From assembly GCA_035576005.1 (NCBI GenBank), contig DATLXH010000085.1, positions 1 to 64,000 on the forward strand: 64,000 bases of DNA, written 5' to 3'. The first letter of the stretch is position 1. The number at the start of each line of letters is the position of its first letter. Under the pieces are notes generated by a model, which was given only the letters and a program-made list of their open reading frames with translations, did no database searches and had not been told where the DNA came from. This DNA comes from DATLXH01 sp035576005 (GTDB lineage: Bacteria; Acidobacteriota; Thermoanaerobaculia; Gp7-AA8). Shown here piece after piece: positions 53,635 to 62,766 of the stretch. The position numbers and the translations under genes are program-made.

Positions 53635-54027
53635 ATGAGCGAGGAGGTGCTCACGACTCCTCAGGAGCCACCGGCGACCGAGGACGAGGCCCGGCAGGCA
53701 GTGATGACGAAGGCAGAGCTCGTCGACGAAGTTGCCAGGGTCGTACAGCTGACCAAGAAACAGGCAGAAGCGATCGTCAACATCGTCTTCGATTCGATTG
53801 TCGAGTCGTTGCGTGCAGGCGAAAAAATCGAGCTCAGAGGGTTCGGCAGCTTTCGCCTTCGCAGCAGGAAATCGAGAACAGGTCGGAATCCGAAAACGGG
53901 AGAGAGAGTGGAAGTGCCATCGAAACGGATTCCCTATTTCAAGCCTGGCAAAGAGCTCAAGGAACTGATCAACCAGAAGCTCGCGGAGTCGGATTCTCCA
54001 GCTCCATCGACCTCCGGTGACGAGTAG
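53635..54027 (+). CDS. HU/IHF-family DNA-binding protein
   Basis: 130 residues. A 23-residue acidic N-terminal extension precedes the usual start (MTKAELVDEVA), and ATG 53635 has AGAGGGG before it. The family arm motif (GFGSFRLRSRKSRTGRNPKTGE) and VPSKRIPYFKPGKELKE are intact. It bends DNA as a dimer. The position right after rpsA fits IHF-beta, as in many bacteria, but the family member cannot be decided. Confidence 0.93.
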   Translation: MSEEVLTTPQEPPATEDEARQAVMTKAELVDEVARVVQLTKKQAEAIVNIVFDSIVESLRAGEKIELRGFGSFRLRSRKSRTGRNPKTGERVEVPSKRIPYFKPGKELKELINQKLAESDSPAPSTSGDE

Positions 54028-54042
54028 AAAGATCTCGGAACT

Positions 54043-54543
54043 GTGGAGATTCTTTTCACTCCCTGGAGGTACTCTTACTTGACCGGGCCCAAAACTCAGC
54101 AGCCGTGTATTTTCTGCGTCGCAGCGGCAGCCACTGATGATGACGAGCTGCTCGTGGTCTATCGAAGTGATGAGGCGCTCGTGATGCTCAATCGGTACCC
54201 TTACGCGAATGGCCACCTGATGGTGGCGCCTCGAGCGCACCTCGCGCGACTCGATGAGAGCAGCGATTCCACTCTGCTCCCGCTCATCCGCCTGACAGCC
54301 GAGGCGCAACGGATTCTTTCAGACACCTACCATCCAAACGGCTTCAATATCGGGATGAACCTTGGAGAGGCTGCAGGCGCCGGCATCGCGGATCACTATC
54401 ACATGCATGTAGTGCCGCGTTGGACCGGTGATTCCAATTTCATGACCGTGACGGCGCAGACACGACTCGTTCCTGAGACACTCGAGCAGACATTCACGAA
54501 GCTCAGGCCGCAATTCAGCCGGCTGGAAGGCGTGACCTCGTGA
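54043..54543 (+). CDS. HIT-domain nucleotide phosphohydrolase or phosphorylase
   Basis: 166 residues, GTG start. A CIFC start motif (C..C), a NRYPYANGHLMVAPRAH segment and the histidine triad HYHMHVVPRW are all present. This subgroup resembles AP4A phosphorylase-like HIT proteins. The gene's last bases overlap the next start. Confidence 0.92.
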   Translation: MEILFTPWRYSYLTGPKTQQPCIFCVAAAATDDDELLVVYRSDEALVMLNRYPYANGHLMVAPRAHLARLDESSDSTLLPLIRLTAEAQRILSDTYHPNGFNIGMNLGEAAGAGIADHYHMHVVPRWTGDSNFMTVTAQTRLVPETLEQTFTKLRPQFSRLEGVTS

Positions 54544-54905
54544 GCGGCAAAGCCATCACCGCGATGGCAATCGCACTCGCGCTTCCTGGAGCGGGACACT
54601 TCTACCTGGGCAGACGCAGGCGCGCTGCGGCGTTCTTCGGAATCGTGATCGTCATGTTCACCATCGGGCTTCTGATCGAAGGCAAGGTCTACACGCCCGA
54701 GAAGAACAAACCACTCACGATGCTCGCCTCGGTCGCGTCGATGGGTGTCGGAGTTCCCTATTTCATCGCTCGTTCCATCCGTCCCCTCGGCGAGGTCCTT
54801 TCGATCACCTTCGAGCATGGAACAGCCTTCACGCTGACAGCAGGACTGATGAATCTCCTCCTGGTGCTCGATGCGTTCGACATCGCGGAACGGCGCAAGC
54901 CATGA
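54540..54905 (+). CDS. small membrane protein (DUF6677-like)
   Basis: 121 residues, GTG start overlapping the HIT stop. Three or four hydrophobic segments, with LALPGAGHFYLGRRRRAAAFF at the start, a motif I associate with DUF6677 proteins. No catalytic residues. It is followed with a four-base overlap by another small membrane protein. Confidence 0.7.
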   Translation: MSGKAITAMAIALALPGAGHFYLGRRRRAAAFFGIVIVMFTIGLLIEGKVYTPEKNKPLTMLASVASMGVGVPYFIARSIRPLGEVLSITFEHGTAFTLTAGLMNLLLVLDAFDIAERRKP

Positions 54906-55087
54906 ACCTGCTCGTCGACCATGTCGTTCTCATGCTCATCTACGCGACAGCTACCGCGCTCTTCTTCACGCTTCTGTGGAAAGAAACGAAGCAGGAGCGG
55001 ATCCGCTTCTTTCTTACGGTCTTCTGCTCTCTTTTTCTGGGCGGGATTCTCTTATCCTGGGTGATGTATCCGTTTCCCATCCGTTAG
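54902..55087 (+). CDS. small membrane protein, stop codon inside a repeat
   Basis: 61 residues with two membrane segments (VVLMLIYATATALFFTLLW and FFLTVFCSLFLGGILLSWVM). Its TAG stop is the TTAG that begins the repeat copy at 55084, so the natural C-terminus may have been cut or set by that element. No family recognised. Confidence 0.6.
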   Translation: MNLLVDHVVLMLIYATATALFFTLLWKETKQERIRFFLTVFCSLFLGGILLSWVMYPFPIR

Positions 55088-55267
55088 CCCGCTTTCTCAC
55101 ACTCCTTTGTGGCGAGGCGGCGGAGAGTGGCCTGGATGCGAGGCGTACGACGGTTTCGCGACGAAGGCATAGTTGACACTATGTCGAGGAGTGAAACCGT
55201 CGTGCAACCAAGCAGGCAGGCCGCTATCCGCCGCCGCAGCAGAAGGAGTGTGAGAAATGCGGGCTAA
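55084..55267 (+). repeat. long palindromic intergenic repeat, full copy (184 bp) between two genes
   Basis: TTAGCCCGCTTTCTCACA to TGTGAGAAATGCGGGCTAA, same orientation as 17980, centre GACACTATGTC. The TAG of the gene before it lies at its first bases, and the ATG used by the next gene (55257) lies in its right terminal repeat (GAGAAATGCGGG). Confidence 0.88.
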
Positions 55268-55679
55268 CGATGCGATCCGTCCCTGGCACTCCCGCTACGG
55301 CGACGGGCTTGCGGAGCGATGGCTGAGAGTTCTCCCACTCGTCTGCTACCTCTCGTTTATTTTCATAGTATCGTCCGTCCCTGGCGGTGACCTGGCCGCG
55401 GTCGCTGACGACCGTCTCGAGCATTTCGGCGAGTACTTTGTGCTCGGCTGGCTGCTCATCCTGGCGTTGGCGGGCTTTACCCCGACCGGCGTGGGGAAGG
55501 TGCATTACGCTTCCGCATGGATGGTCGGAGTTGCGTACGCGGTGTCGGACGAGCTTCACCAGAGTTTCGTTCCCCATCGCGACGCTTCGTTCGGCGACGT
55601 CGCCTTCGACTCACTCGGGTTGACCGTAGCCCTCGCTGTGATCGCCTTCCTGATGCGAATCAGAATGGAGCCGTCATGA
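55257..55679 (+). CDS. VanZ-like membrane protein, start codon supplied by a repeat
   Basis: 140 residues with four membrane segments and the VanZ pattern (DDRLEHFGEYFVLGWLL, SDELHQSFVPHRDASFGDVAFDSLG). The first in-frame ATG is in the terminal repeat of the element at 55084; the next plausible start lies several codons later. It overlaps lpxB by four bases. Confidence 0.82.
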   Translation: MRANDAIRPWHSRYGDGLAERWLRVLPLVCYLSFIFIVSSVPGGDLAAVADDRLEHFGEYFVLGWLLILALAGFTPTGVGKVHYASAWMVGVAYAVSDELHQSFVPHRDASFGDVAFDSLGLTVALAVIAFLMRIRMEPS

Positions 55680-56827
55680 AACTCTGCGTGGTGGCCGGTG
55701 AAGCCTCGGGGGACATTCACGCCGCGGAGGTCATTCACGAGCTCGGCCAGCTCGACTCAGACCTTCGTACGTTCGGCATCGGCGGCGACCGGCTGGCTGC
55801 AGCCGGAATGGCAATCCTGCACCACGCGCGCGACATGGGGATCGTTGGTCTCTTCAACGTTCTCCGCCACGTTCCGATGTTCCGGAGGATTTTCCACGAG
55901 CTCATCGAGCGGATCAAACTCGAAAAGCCCGACGCGATTCTTCTGGTTGATTATCCCGACTTCAATCTTCGCGTAGCGCGCGCGGTGCGGAAACTCGGAA
56001 TCCCGGTCATCTACTACATCTCGCCGCAGGTGTGGGCGTGGAGAAAACGTCGCGTCCGGACGATAGCGAAGCTCGTCGACCACATGCTCGTGATCTTTCC
56101 TTTCGAGGAACCGTTCTATCGCGAGCACGGAGTTCCGGTCACCTACGTTGGCCATCCACTCGTCGAGCAGCTCGAGGAGGCGATCCGCGAACCGCGCGTT
56201 CCGTCGGCAGACGGAGTTCTGCGAATTGCTCTGATGCCAGGCAGCCGGTCGATGGAAGTGGAAGCGCTCCTGCCGCCGATGATTGATGCCATGCGCAGTC
56301 TGCAGCGAGAGCGCGAGGTCGAGGCATTTGTGATCAGGGCCTCCACCATTCCTGCGGAGCGACTTCGCACACTGATCGAGGCGAGCGGACTGCCCGTTCG
56401 CATCATCGAATCAGACGGAAGAGAGGCGCTGGCGGACGCCGACGTGTCGGTCTCATCTTCCGGCACGGCTACACTCGAGGCGGCCGTTCTCGGCGTGCCC
56501 GTCGTCGTGGTTTACAAGTTGAGTCCCGCGACGTATCTGCTGGCGAAGCTGCTGGTGAAGTTGCCGTATTTCAGCCTGGTGAATATCGTTGCAGGCAAGC
56601 ATGTCGTCCCCGAACTTCTCCAGGGTGCGGTGAACGGCACCGCGATCGCGAGCGCGGTGAACGAGCTCGTAGAACCGGATCGATACCGCAAGGTCCTCAC
56701 GGAGCTGGCTCTGGTTCGCGCCGCTCTGGGAGGCAGGGGAGCGAGCCGCCGGGCGGCCGCGAAAATCGCTACACTGGTTCGCGATCACCGGAGAGGGCAG
56801 AATCCCTCAGAACGGACAAGAGCTTGA
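55676..56827 (+). CDS. lpxB: lipid-A-disaccharide synthase
   Basis: 383 residues from ATG 55676. GEASGDIHAAEV, YYISPQVWAWRKRRV, VGHPLVEQ, LMPGSRSMEVEALLP and SSSGTATLEAAVLGVPVVVVYK are all diagnostic of LpxB. It condenses lipid X with UDP-diacylglucosamine at the inner membrane, so the organism makes lipid A. The next two genes also serve lipid A. Confidence 0.96.
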   Translation: MKLCVVAGEASGDIHAAEVIHELGQLDSDLRTFGIGGDRLAAAGMAILHHARDMGIVGLFNVLRHVPMFRRIFHELIERIKLEKPDAILLVDYPDFNLRVARAVRKLGIPVIYYISPQVWAWRKRRVRTIAKLVDHMLVIFPFEEPFYREHGVPVTYVGHPLVEQLEEAIREPRVPSADGVLRIALMPGSRSMEVEALLPPMIDAMRSLQREREVEAFVIRASTIPAERLRTLIEASGLPVRIIESDGREALADADVSVSSSGTATLEAAVLGVPVVVVYKLSPATYLLAKLLVKLPYFSLVNIVAGKHVVPELLQGAVNGTAIASAVNELVEPDRYRKVLTELALVRAALGGRGASRRAAAKIATLVRDHRRGQNPSERTRA

Positions 56828-56880
56828 GCCAGAGACCAAAGATGTTTCTCGATTGCGATGGCGTGACGTGCAGCGCGTCC

Positions 56881-56959
56881 TGGGGCCGGACATTCCAGTG
56901 TCTGGCGGTAGTCGCGAACAGCGCCTGCGGCGCGCCGGAGATTGGAATGTCCGGCCCCA
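56881..56959. repeat. perfect 17-base inverted repeat between lpxB and msbA
   Basis: TGGGGCCGGACATTCCA (56881-56897) and TGGAATGTCCGGCCCCA (56943-56959) flank a 45-base GC-rich loop. It lies 53 bases after lpxB and 20 bases before the msbA start, and could terminate or attenuate transcription, or be a REP-type element. No U-tract. Confidence 0.8.
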
Positions 56960-56978
56960 ACAGGGCACTCTCGGGACG

Positions 56979-58880
56979 ATGAAGATCCTCAGACGGCTCT
57001 ACCGATACCTGATCCCGTACCGCGGCTGGACGATCCTTGCGTTCGTGAGCATGTTGATGGTTTCAGCCACCAACGGTGCGCTTGTGACGCTTTCCCGCCC
57101 GTTGTTCGACGAGGTCCTGTCACCCAAAAGCGCAAAGGCGCAACAGGTGCAGCCGGGCGCGGCAGACCGTTTTGCCCTCATCGACAAGGTGCTTGAGCGC
57201 GACCGGACTGAAGGAAACAGAGGTCCACTGCTGAACGCTGTCGACAACATGACGAGACCAGCAAGGGAGTGGTGGAAGGCAAATGAGAACGACCGCTGGC
57301 GAATCATTCCGATTCTTCTGCTGGCTGTATTTCTCGTGAGAGGCTTCACGTCATTCTTTGCCGAATATGCGTTCCAGAAAGTCGGACTCTCAACCGTCCG
57401 CGACCTCCGGAACGAGCTGTACGAGTCGATCATTCGTCAAAGCAATCGGTTCTTCGCACGGCGATCAACGGGCGAGCTCGTCAGCCGTATCGTCTCGGAC
57501 GCCGACGCGATCCAGGCCGCCGTCTCGATCAGGATGGGCGACCTTTTTCAGGAGTCGCTCAACCTCATCGTTCTCACTGCATATGTCCTGATCGTCAATA
57601 CGGAACTGGCCATCATCAGCTTCGTGGTTGCTCCGATTATCGTTCTGCCGATCGTTACCTTTGGCCGGCGCCTGCGGAAGACGACGTACCGTTCTCAGGA
57701 ACGAATGGCTGACATCGCAACGCTACTCGAGGAAACGATCAAAGGCGTCCGGATCGTGAAAGCATTTGCGATGGAACCTTTCGAGATCCGCCGCTTCAGA
57801 GAAGCGACCGCGCGGCACCTGGGAAGTAATCTGAAAGCCCAGAAGATTCAGGCGATGACGTCTCCTGTGATGGAACTGCTTGCCGGTGTCGCGATGACGA
57901 TGCTCTTCCTTTACGCCGGAGCGCGCATTCACTCCGGAGCCATCACTCAGGGTCAGTTCATCAGCTTTCTTCTCGCCCTGGCCCTCATGTATGCGCCGAT
58001 CAAACGGTTGAACAAAGTGAATCTCTCCATGAACACTGCGCTTTCGGCTTCGGATCGCGTATTTCAGATGCTGGACGTCGAGAATGACGTGGTCGAACGT
58101 TCGGATGCGATTCGACTTCGTGAGATCGGAAGCGGCATCTCGTACGAAAATGTCGAGTTCCGTTACGACGACAAAGTGATCCTCACAGGAATCGATTTGA
58201 CAGTCTCGCCTGGGGAAGTCGTGGCTGTGGTGGGTGGGAGCGGCGCAGGAAAATCCACTCTTGTGAATCTGTTGCCTCGCTTCTATGACGCTTCGGGCGG
58301 GCGGATCCTGGTCGACGGACACGACGTCCGCGACCTCACTCTGGACTCTCTTCGAGGCATGATGGGCTTCGTGACCCAGGAGGTCGTTCTCTTCAATGAC
58401 ACGGTCCGCAGCAACATCGCGTACGGCCGTTCCGACGTTCCGCAGGAGATGATCGAGGCGGCCGCACGCGCAGCAAACGCTGCCGAGTTCATCGAGGCTC
58501 TCCCTGCCGGCTACGACGCGCAGGTTGGTGAGTCAGGTGTCCTTCTGTCGGGCGGACAGAGGCAGCGACTCGCCATCGCGCGCGCGCTCCTCAAGAACCC
58601 TCCAATTCTCATCCTGGACGAAGCGACCTCGGCACTTGATACCGAATCCGAGCGACTCGTCCAGGACGCACTCACGAACCTGATGCGCGGCCGAACGACA
58701 ATCGTCATCGCCCATCGACTCTCCACCATCAGGCGGACCGACAAGATCGTCGTACTCGACGCGGGCCGGATTGTCGAGGTTGGGAATCACGAGGCGCTGT
58801 TCGCAAAGAAGGGGATCTACCGAAGGTTGTACGACCTTCAGTTTGTCGATGACGAAAAACCATCGGAGGCTCTCGCGTGA
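56979..58880 (+). CDS. msbA: MsbA-like lipid A flippase (ABC exporter)
   Basis: 633 residues from ATG 56979, chosen over the longer frame that begins inside the inverted repeat. A six-helix transmembrane domain (about 1-355), with a long periplasmic loop after TM1, then the ATPase: GGSGAGKST, VTQEVVLFND (Q-loop), LSGGQRQRLAIARALL, ILILDEATSALD, AHRLSTI. With lpxB and the acyltransferase next to it, lipid A core flipping is the likely role. Confidence 0.92.
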   Translation: MKILRRLYRYLIPYRGWTILAFVSMLMVSATNGALVTLSRPLFDEVLSPKSAKAQQVQPGAADRFALIDKVLERDRTEGNRGPLLNAVDNMTRPAREWWKANENDRWRIIPILLLAVFLVRGFTSFFAEYAFQKVGLSTVRDLRNELYESIIRQSNRFFARRSTGELVSRIVSDADAIQAAVSIRMGDLFQESLNLIVLTAYVLIVNTELAIISFVVAPIIVLPIVTFGRRLRKTTYRSQERMADIATLLEETIKGVRIVKAFAMEPFEIRRFREATARHLGSNLKAQKIQAMTSPVMELLAGVAMTMLFLYAGARIHSGAITQGQFISFLLALALMYAPIKRLNKVNLSMNTALSASDRVFQMLDVENDVVERSDAIRLREIGSGISYENVEFRYDDKVILTGIDLTVSPGEVVAVVGGSGAGKSTLVNLLPRFYDASGGRILVDGHDVRDLTLDSLRGMMGFVTQEVVLFNDTVRSNIAYGRSDVPQEMIEAAARAANAAEFIEALPAGYDAQVGESGVLLSGGQRQRLAIARALLKNPPILILDEATSALDTESERLVQDALTNLMRGRTTIVIAHRLSTIRRTDKIVVLDAGRIVEVGNHEALFAKKGIYRRLYDLQFVDDEKPSEALA

Positions 58881-59547
58881 GCGTCGATCTCGGGCTCCTA
58901 CTTCTGCCGCGCGTGATTCACGCGTTTGTCCGATCTCTGTACGCCACACTCAGGGTTCGCCATTCGTCCCTCGAGCGGATCGAGTCTTTGAATCGGGAGA
59001 ACCGGCGCTACGTTCTCGCTTTCTGGCATGGACAGCTGATGCTCATGTTCTTCAGTCGTCACCGAAAGCCGATCAATGTCATGAGCTCGCTTCATCGCGA
59101 CGGTGAGATCAGCGCCAGGACGCAGGAGCGTTTTGGCGCCGAAGTGATTCGCGGTTCTTCGAGCAAAGGCGGCGCGAATGCGTTGCGCCAGATGGTTCGC
59201 GCCGCTCAGAGCGGACACAACCTCGCGTTCACTCCTGATGGCCCCAGGGGACCCCGGCGAATCGCGCAGATGGGAGTCGTTCTGGCAGCGCAAGCGACTG
59301 GGGCCCCCGTTGTACCGGTCGCGTTGATCGCTAAAAAAAAAAGATCCTGCGATCGTGGGACCGGTTTGAGATTCCGTTCCCGTTCTCGCGCGTCCTCTTC
59401 ATATATGGAGAGCCGATCGATATACCGCGACGCTTGTCGAGAGATGAGATGGAGCAGTGGCGGTTGAAAGTCGAGAACGCTCTCAACGCGCTCACTGACG
59501 GCGCGGAGGGAGAGTTCGAAGTGCTCTGGGCCGATGGCCAATCCTGA
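58877..59547 (+). CDS. DUF374-type lysophospholipid/lipid A acyltransferase, interrupted at a run of ten A
   Basis: The zero-frame product is 196 residues. It has the DUF374 core: FWHGQLMLMFF, SSLHRDGEISART, RGSSSKGGANALR, and TPDGPRGPRR. After ten A (59333-59342) it leaves the family frame and ends at 59467. One extra A would restore IAKKKK-ILRSWDRFEIPFPFSRVLF and a continuation to 59547, the usual length of such enzymes. Three explanations fit: transcriptional slippage, an on/off mutation, or a sequence error. It overlaps the msbA stop and probably adds an acyl chain to a lipid A precursor. Confidence 0.85.
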
Positions 59548-59591
59548 AGCCGGTAAACGCTGATGACTGAGAGCCGCAAACAACCATCCCC

Positions 59592-59612
59592 CCTTCTCCC
59601 GGCGGGAGAAGG
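59592..59612. repeat. short GC-rich hairpin repeat, shorter variant
   Basis: CCTTCTCCC, GGC, GGGAGAAGG: nine-base stem between the acyltransferase and yicC genes. Related in form to the hairpins at 37882 and 43140. The rest of 59548-59791 shows nothing else. Confidence 0.6.
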
Positions 59613-59791
59613 TGCCCGTGAGGGCGGATGAGGGTCCCCGGTGATTTGCCGTTACTTCCGCTCGCGAGCAACCTCGCTCCCAGCTCTGCCGGCATTCAGT
59701 CAGGCAAGAAATAGTTTCCTATGTCGTGCCGAAGCGTCGTGCACGACACTCGCAATCGCAACAAACACGTTTCGAGCATGAGGGAACCCCA

Positions 59792-60679
59792 ATGATTCAG
59801 AGCATGACCGGCTTCGGCCGCGCGTCGGGCAGCTTATCGAAGCACTCCGTCGAGATCACGGTCAAGAGCGTCAACCATCGGAACCTCGAGCTCTCCGTGC
59901 GACTCCCTGAGATCTTGTGGGACATGGAGAGCGCGATTCGAGCCCTGGCTGCCGAACAGTTCTCGCGAGGCAAGGTGGACCTCTCCGTTCGACTCCACCG
60001 CACAACCGAGCCTGAATATCAGGTCGTGGTCAACAGCAGGCTTGCCAACGTCGTGGTCCCTCAACTGAGAGCGATTGCAGAGGAACAGGGGCTTGGCAGC
60101 AGTTTCTCCGGCAGTGATCTCATGAGAATTCCCGACCTCGTGTCGGTGCAGCCGATCGAGGTCGAGCTCGAAGATCAGGACAGGGATGCTCTGAAGTTGT
60201 TGATCAGAGAGGCATGTGCGAACGCCGGCACCATGCGGGCTCGCGAGGGCGATGCTCTTCGCAGCGACATCGTCATGCGCGTGGGTCGTATTGAGGAGAG
60301 CCGTGCAGAGCTCGAGGCTCTACGCGAAGCGATCATCGCCGAAGCCCTGGACGCCTTCAGGGTCCGTGTTTCCGAAATTTCAAAAGTCGCCGGAGTCGAA
60401 GTGCGGGAAGAGCGGCTCGCGCAGGAGGTCGTTCTGATGGTCGAGAAGGGCGACGTGGCTGAAGAGCTGACTCGGATGGGAATCCACCTCACGGAGATTC
60501 GTGCCGTGATCGATGGCAAAGAGCCGGCCGGGAAAAAGCTCGACTTCCTCTCGCAGGAGCTGCTTCGCGAGATCAATACTGCGGGCTCCAAGTCACGCTC
60601 CTCTACGATTCGAAGCGTCGTTGTAAAATTGAAGACGGAAGTCGAAAGGATTCGGGAACAGGTACAGAATGTCGAATAG
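59792..60679 (+). CDS. yicC: YicC-family endoribonuclease
   Basis: 295 residues from ATG 59792, preceded by AGGGAA. MTGFGRAS at the start, SVNHRNLELSVRLPE, and the C-terminal DUF1732 region with LSQELLREINTAGSKS are all diagnostic. Members act as RNases in RNA turnover. It overlaps gmk by 11 bases, an order seen in many genomes. Confidence 0.95.
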   Translation: MIQSMTGFGRASGSLSKHSVEITVKSVNHRNLELSVRLPEILWDMESAIRALAAEQFSRGKVDLSVRLHRTTEPEYQVVVNSRLANVVVPQLRAIAEEQGLGSSFSGSDLMRIPDLVSVQPIEVELEDQDRDALKLLIREACANAGTMRAREGDALRSDIVMRVGRIEESRAELEALREAIIAEALDAFRVRVSEISKVAGVEVREERLAQEVVLMVEKGDVAEELTRMGIHLTEIRAVIDGKEPAGKKLDFLSQELLREINTAGSKSRSSTIRSVVVKLKTEVERIREQVQNVE

Positions 60680-61355
60680 GACCACCCTCAACTTCCATCC
60701 CGACGGGACGCTTTTCATCGTCTCCGGTCCTTCCGGGGCGGGAAAGAGCACATTGATCCAGCGCGTCAAGAAGGCGCTTGATCCGCTGGGGGTTCGACTC
60801 CACTTCTCCGTATCTCACACCACCCGCTCGATCCGTGCCGGGGAGCAGGAGGGTGTGGATTACCACTACGTGACCGAAGCGGCTTTCGAGGCGATGGCAG
60901 TTGCGGGGGAATTTCTGGAGTGGGCTCGCGTTCACGGCAATTTATACGGTACTTCCATTCACGAAGTGCGGACACGTCTCGACAGGGGAGAGGACGTGAT
61001 CCTCGACATCGACGTTCAGGGCGCCAGGCAGATCGCGGCTAACGATGCGCTCCGTCCTCACTCTTTGAGTCTGTTTCTGTTTCCGCCGTCCTTCGAGGAG
61101 CTCGCACGAAGGCTGAAAGGGCGGGCACTCAACAGCAGCAAAGACATCGAGATGCGGCTGCAGAAAGCTCTCAGCGAGATCGAACACGGCTCGAATTTTT
61201 ACGACTACGTCGTCATCAATGATGACGTCGACATAGCAACCGAATGCTTGAAGGCGGCAATCGTCGCCCGCAAGCTCACGTCGAAGAGTGCGCTGCAGGC
61301 TCTGCAACAGATGGCCCGGCGCTTCAAAGGGGAAACAAATGGAAGCACTGCCTGA
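60669..61355 (+). CDS. gmk: guanylate kinase
   Basis: 228 residues: P-loop GPSGAGKST, FSVSHTTRSIRAGEQEGVDYHYVT, FLEWARVHGNLYGT and DIDVQGARQI. It phosphorylates GMP to GDP. Its end overlaps the rpoZ start by 17 bases. Confidence 0.97.
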   Translation: MSNRTTLNFHPDGTLFIVSGPSGAGKSTLIQRVKKALDPLGVRLHFSVSHTTRSIRAGEQEGVDYHYVTEAAFEAMAVAGEFLEWARVHGNLYGTSIHEVRTRLDRGEDVILDIDVQGARQIAANDALRPHSLSLFLFPPSFEELARRLKGRALNSSKDIEMRLQKALSEIEHGSNFYDYVVINDDVDIATECLKAAIVARKLTSKSALQALQQMARRFKGETNGSTA

Positions 61356-61557
61356 TGGAATCGACAGCAAGTTTCGCTACGTCCTGCTGGTAGCCAAGCG
61401 GGCCGAGCAGCTGATCCAGGGATCGAGCGCAAAGATCAAGAGCCGTTACAGCAAGCCGACGCGGATCGCGATGGACGAAGTCAATCGCAATCAGATCAAC
61501 TGGCAGCTCACAGAGCCGGTTGCGGAACCGGCCGACTCTGGCTCAGAAGAATCCTGA
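61339..61557 (+). CDS. rpoZ: RNA polymerase omega subunit
   Basis: 72 residues from ATG 61339 with AAGGGGA upstream. FRYVLLVAKRAEQLIQG and KPTRIAMDEVNRNQINW match RpoZ. Short but complete. It follows gmk as usual. Confidence 0.92.
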   Translation: MEALPDGIDSKFRYVLLVAKRAEQLIQGSSAKIKSRYSKPTRIAMDEVNRNQINWQLTEPVAEPADSGSEES

Positions 61558-61564
61558 GACGCTA

Positions 61565-62755
61565 GTGAAGATCGTACTGGGCGTCTCCGGTGGCATCGCT
61601 GCCTATAAGACGCCTGAGCTCGTCCGGAGACTCAGAGAAGCGGGGGCCGACGTCCGGGTGCTTCTCACCCCGAACGGCGCCCGCTTCGTCTCTGCTCTCG
61701 CCCTGGCTGCCGTGTCGGGGCACGGGGTTGTGTCGGATCAGTGGGGCGATCCTGAAAAGGGCGGTGTAGATCATGTCGACCTGGCCCGCTGGTCAGATCT
61801 CCTCCTGGTCGCGCCTGCAACGGCCAACATCCTTGCGAAGCTTGCCGTCGGGATTGCGGATGATGTCGTGACAACCTACGCCCTGGCTCATCGAGGGGCG
61901 CTTGCGGTTGCTCCGGCGATGAACAGCACGATGCTCGCGCACGAGACCGTCGTGCAGAACCTCGAGACCCTTCGCCTTCGAGGTGCAGTGATCATCGAGC
62001 CTGACAGCGGACTGCTTGCGTGCGGTGATGAAGGAGCTGGAAGATTGCCCGACGCGCCGGTGATTGTCGAGCGGGTCAAGGCAGTCTTTGCCCGCCGCGA
62101 CCTCGACGGAACGCGCATTCTCGTCACCGCGGGTCCAACCCGTGAAGCGATCGACCCGGTCCGCTATCTGTCGAACCGTTCCTCCGGGAAGATGGGGTAC
62201 GCGATCGCTGAGGCGGCGAGCCGTCGGGGAGCGTATGTGACGCTCATCAGCGGGCCAACGTCTCTCCCTGTTCCGGAAAGCGTGCAATTTCAACGCGTGA
62301 CGACGGCCGCGGAGATGCAGCGCGCAGTCCTGGACCATCTCGATCGACACGATGTGCTGATTAAGGCTGCAGCCGTAGCCGACTTCACGCCTGTTGCAGT
62401 GTCCGCAGGCAAAATCAAAAAACGTGAGGGTGAAGAGCCGTTGACGCTCGAGTTGAAAAAGACTCCCGACATTCTGCAAAGCGTCGCCGAGCGCAAAGTC
62501 CGGCCCTTCATCGTCGCTTTCGCTGCGGAAACTGAGCACCTCGAGAAAAACGCGCGACTGAAACTCGAGCGCAAGAACGCCGATCTGATCGTCGCGAACG
62601 ATGTGTCCGATTCGTCGATCGGGTTCGACGTGGACCAGAACCGGGTGACGCTTTTTTCGAAAGATGGTTCTGCGATCGCTGTAGATCGTGCTTCGAAGCG
62701 TGTGATTGCCGATCGCATCCTGGATCAGGTCGTTGCCTCGACGCGTCGGAGCTGA
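61565..62755 (+). CDS. coaBC: phosphopantothenoylcysteine decarboxylase / synthetase
   Basis: 396 residues from GTG 61565, which gives the standard VKIVLGVSGGIAAYK start; the frame is open 15 codons further up, inside rpoZ. CoaC part: H in VDHVDLARW, PAMNSTM, ACGDEGAGR. CoaB part from about 185: VTAGPTREAIDPVRYLSNRSSGKMGYAIA and KIKK. Two steps of coenzyme A synthesis. Confidence 0.96.
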   Translation: MKIVLGVSGGIAAYKTPELVRRLREAGADVRVLLTPNGARFVSALALAAVSGHGVVSDQWGDPEKGGVDHVDLARWSDLLLVAPATANILAKLAVGIADDVVTTYALAHRGALAVAPAMNSTMLAHETVVQNLETLRLRGAVIIEPDSGLLACGDEGAGRLPDAPVIVERVKAVFARRDLDGTRILVTAGPTREAIDPVRYLSNRSSGKMGYAIAEAASRRGAYVTLISGPTSLPVPESVQFQRVTTAAEMQRAVLDHLDRHDVLIKAAAVADFTPVAVSAGKIKKREGEEPLTLELKKTPDILQSVAERKVRPFIVAFAAETEHLEKNARLKLERKNADLIVANDVSDSSIGFDVDQNRVTLFSKDGSAIAVDRASKRVIADRILDQVVASTRRS

Positions 62756-62766
62756 TAGTCGGCATC

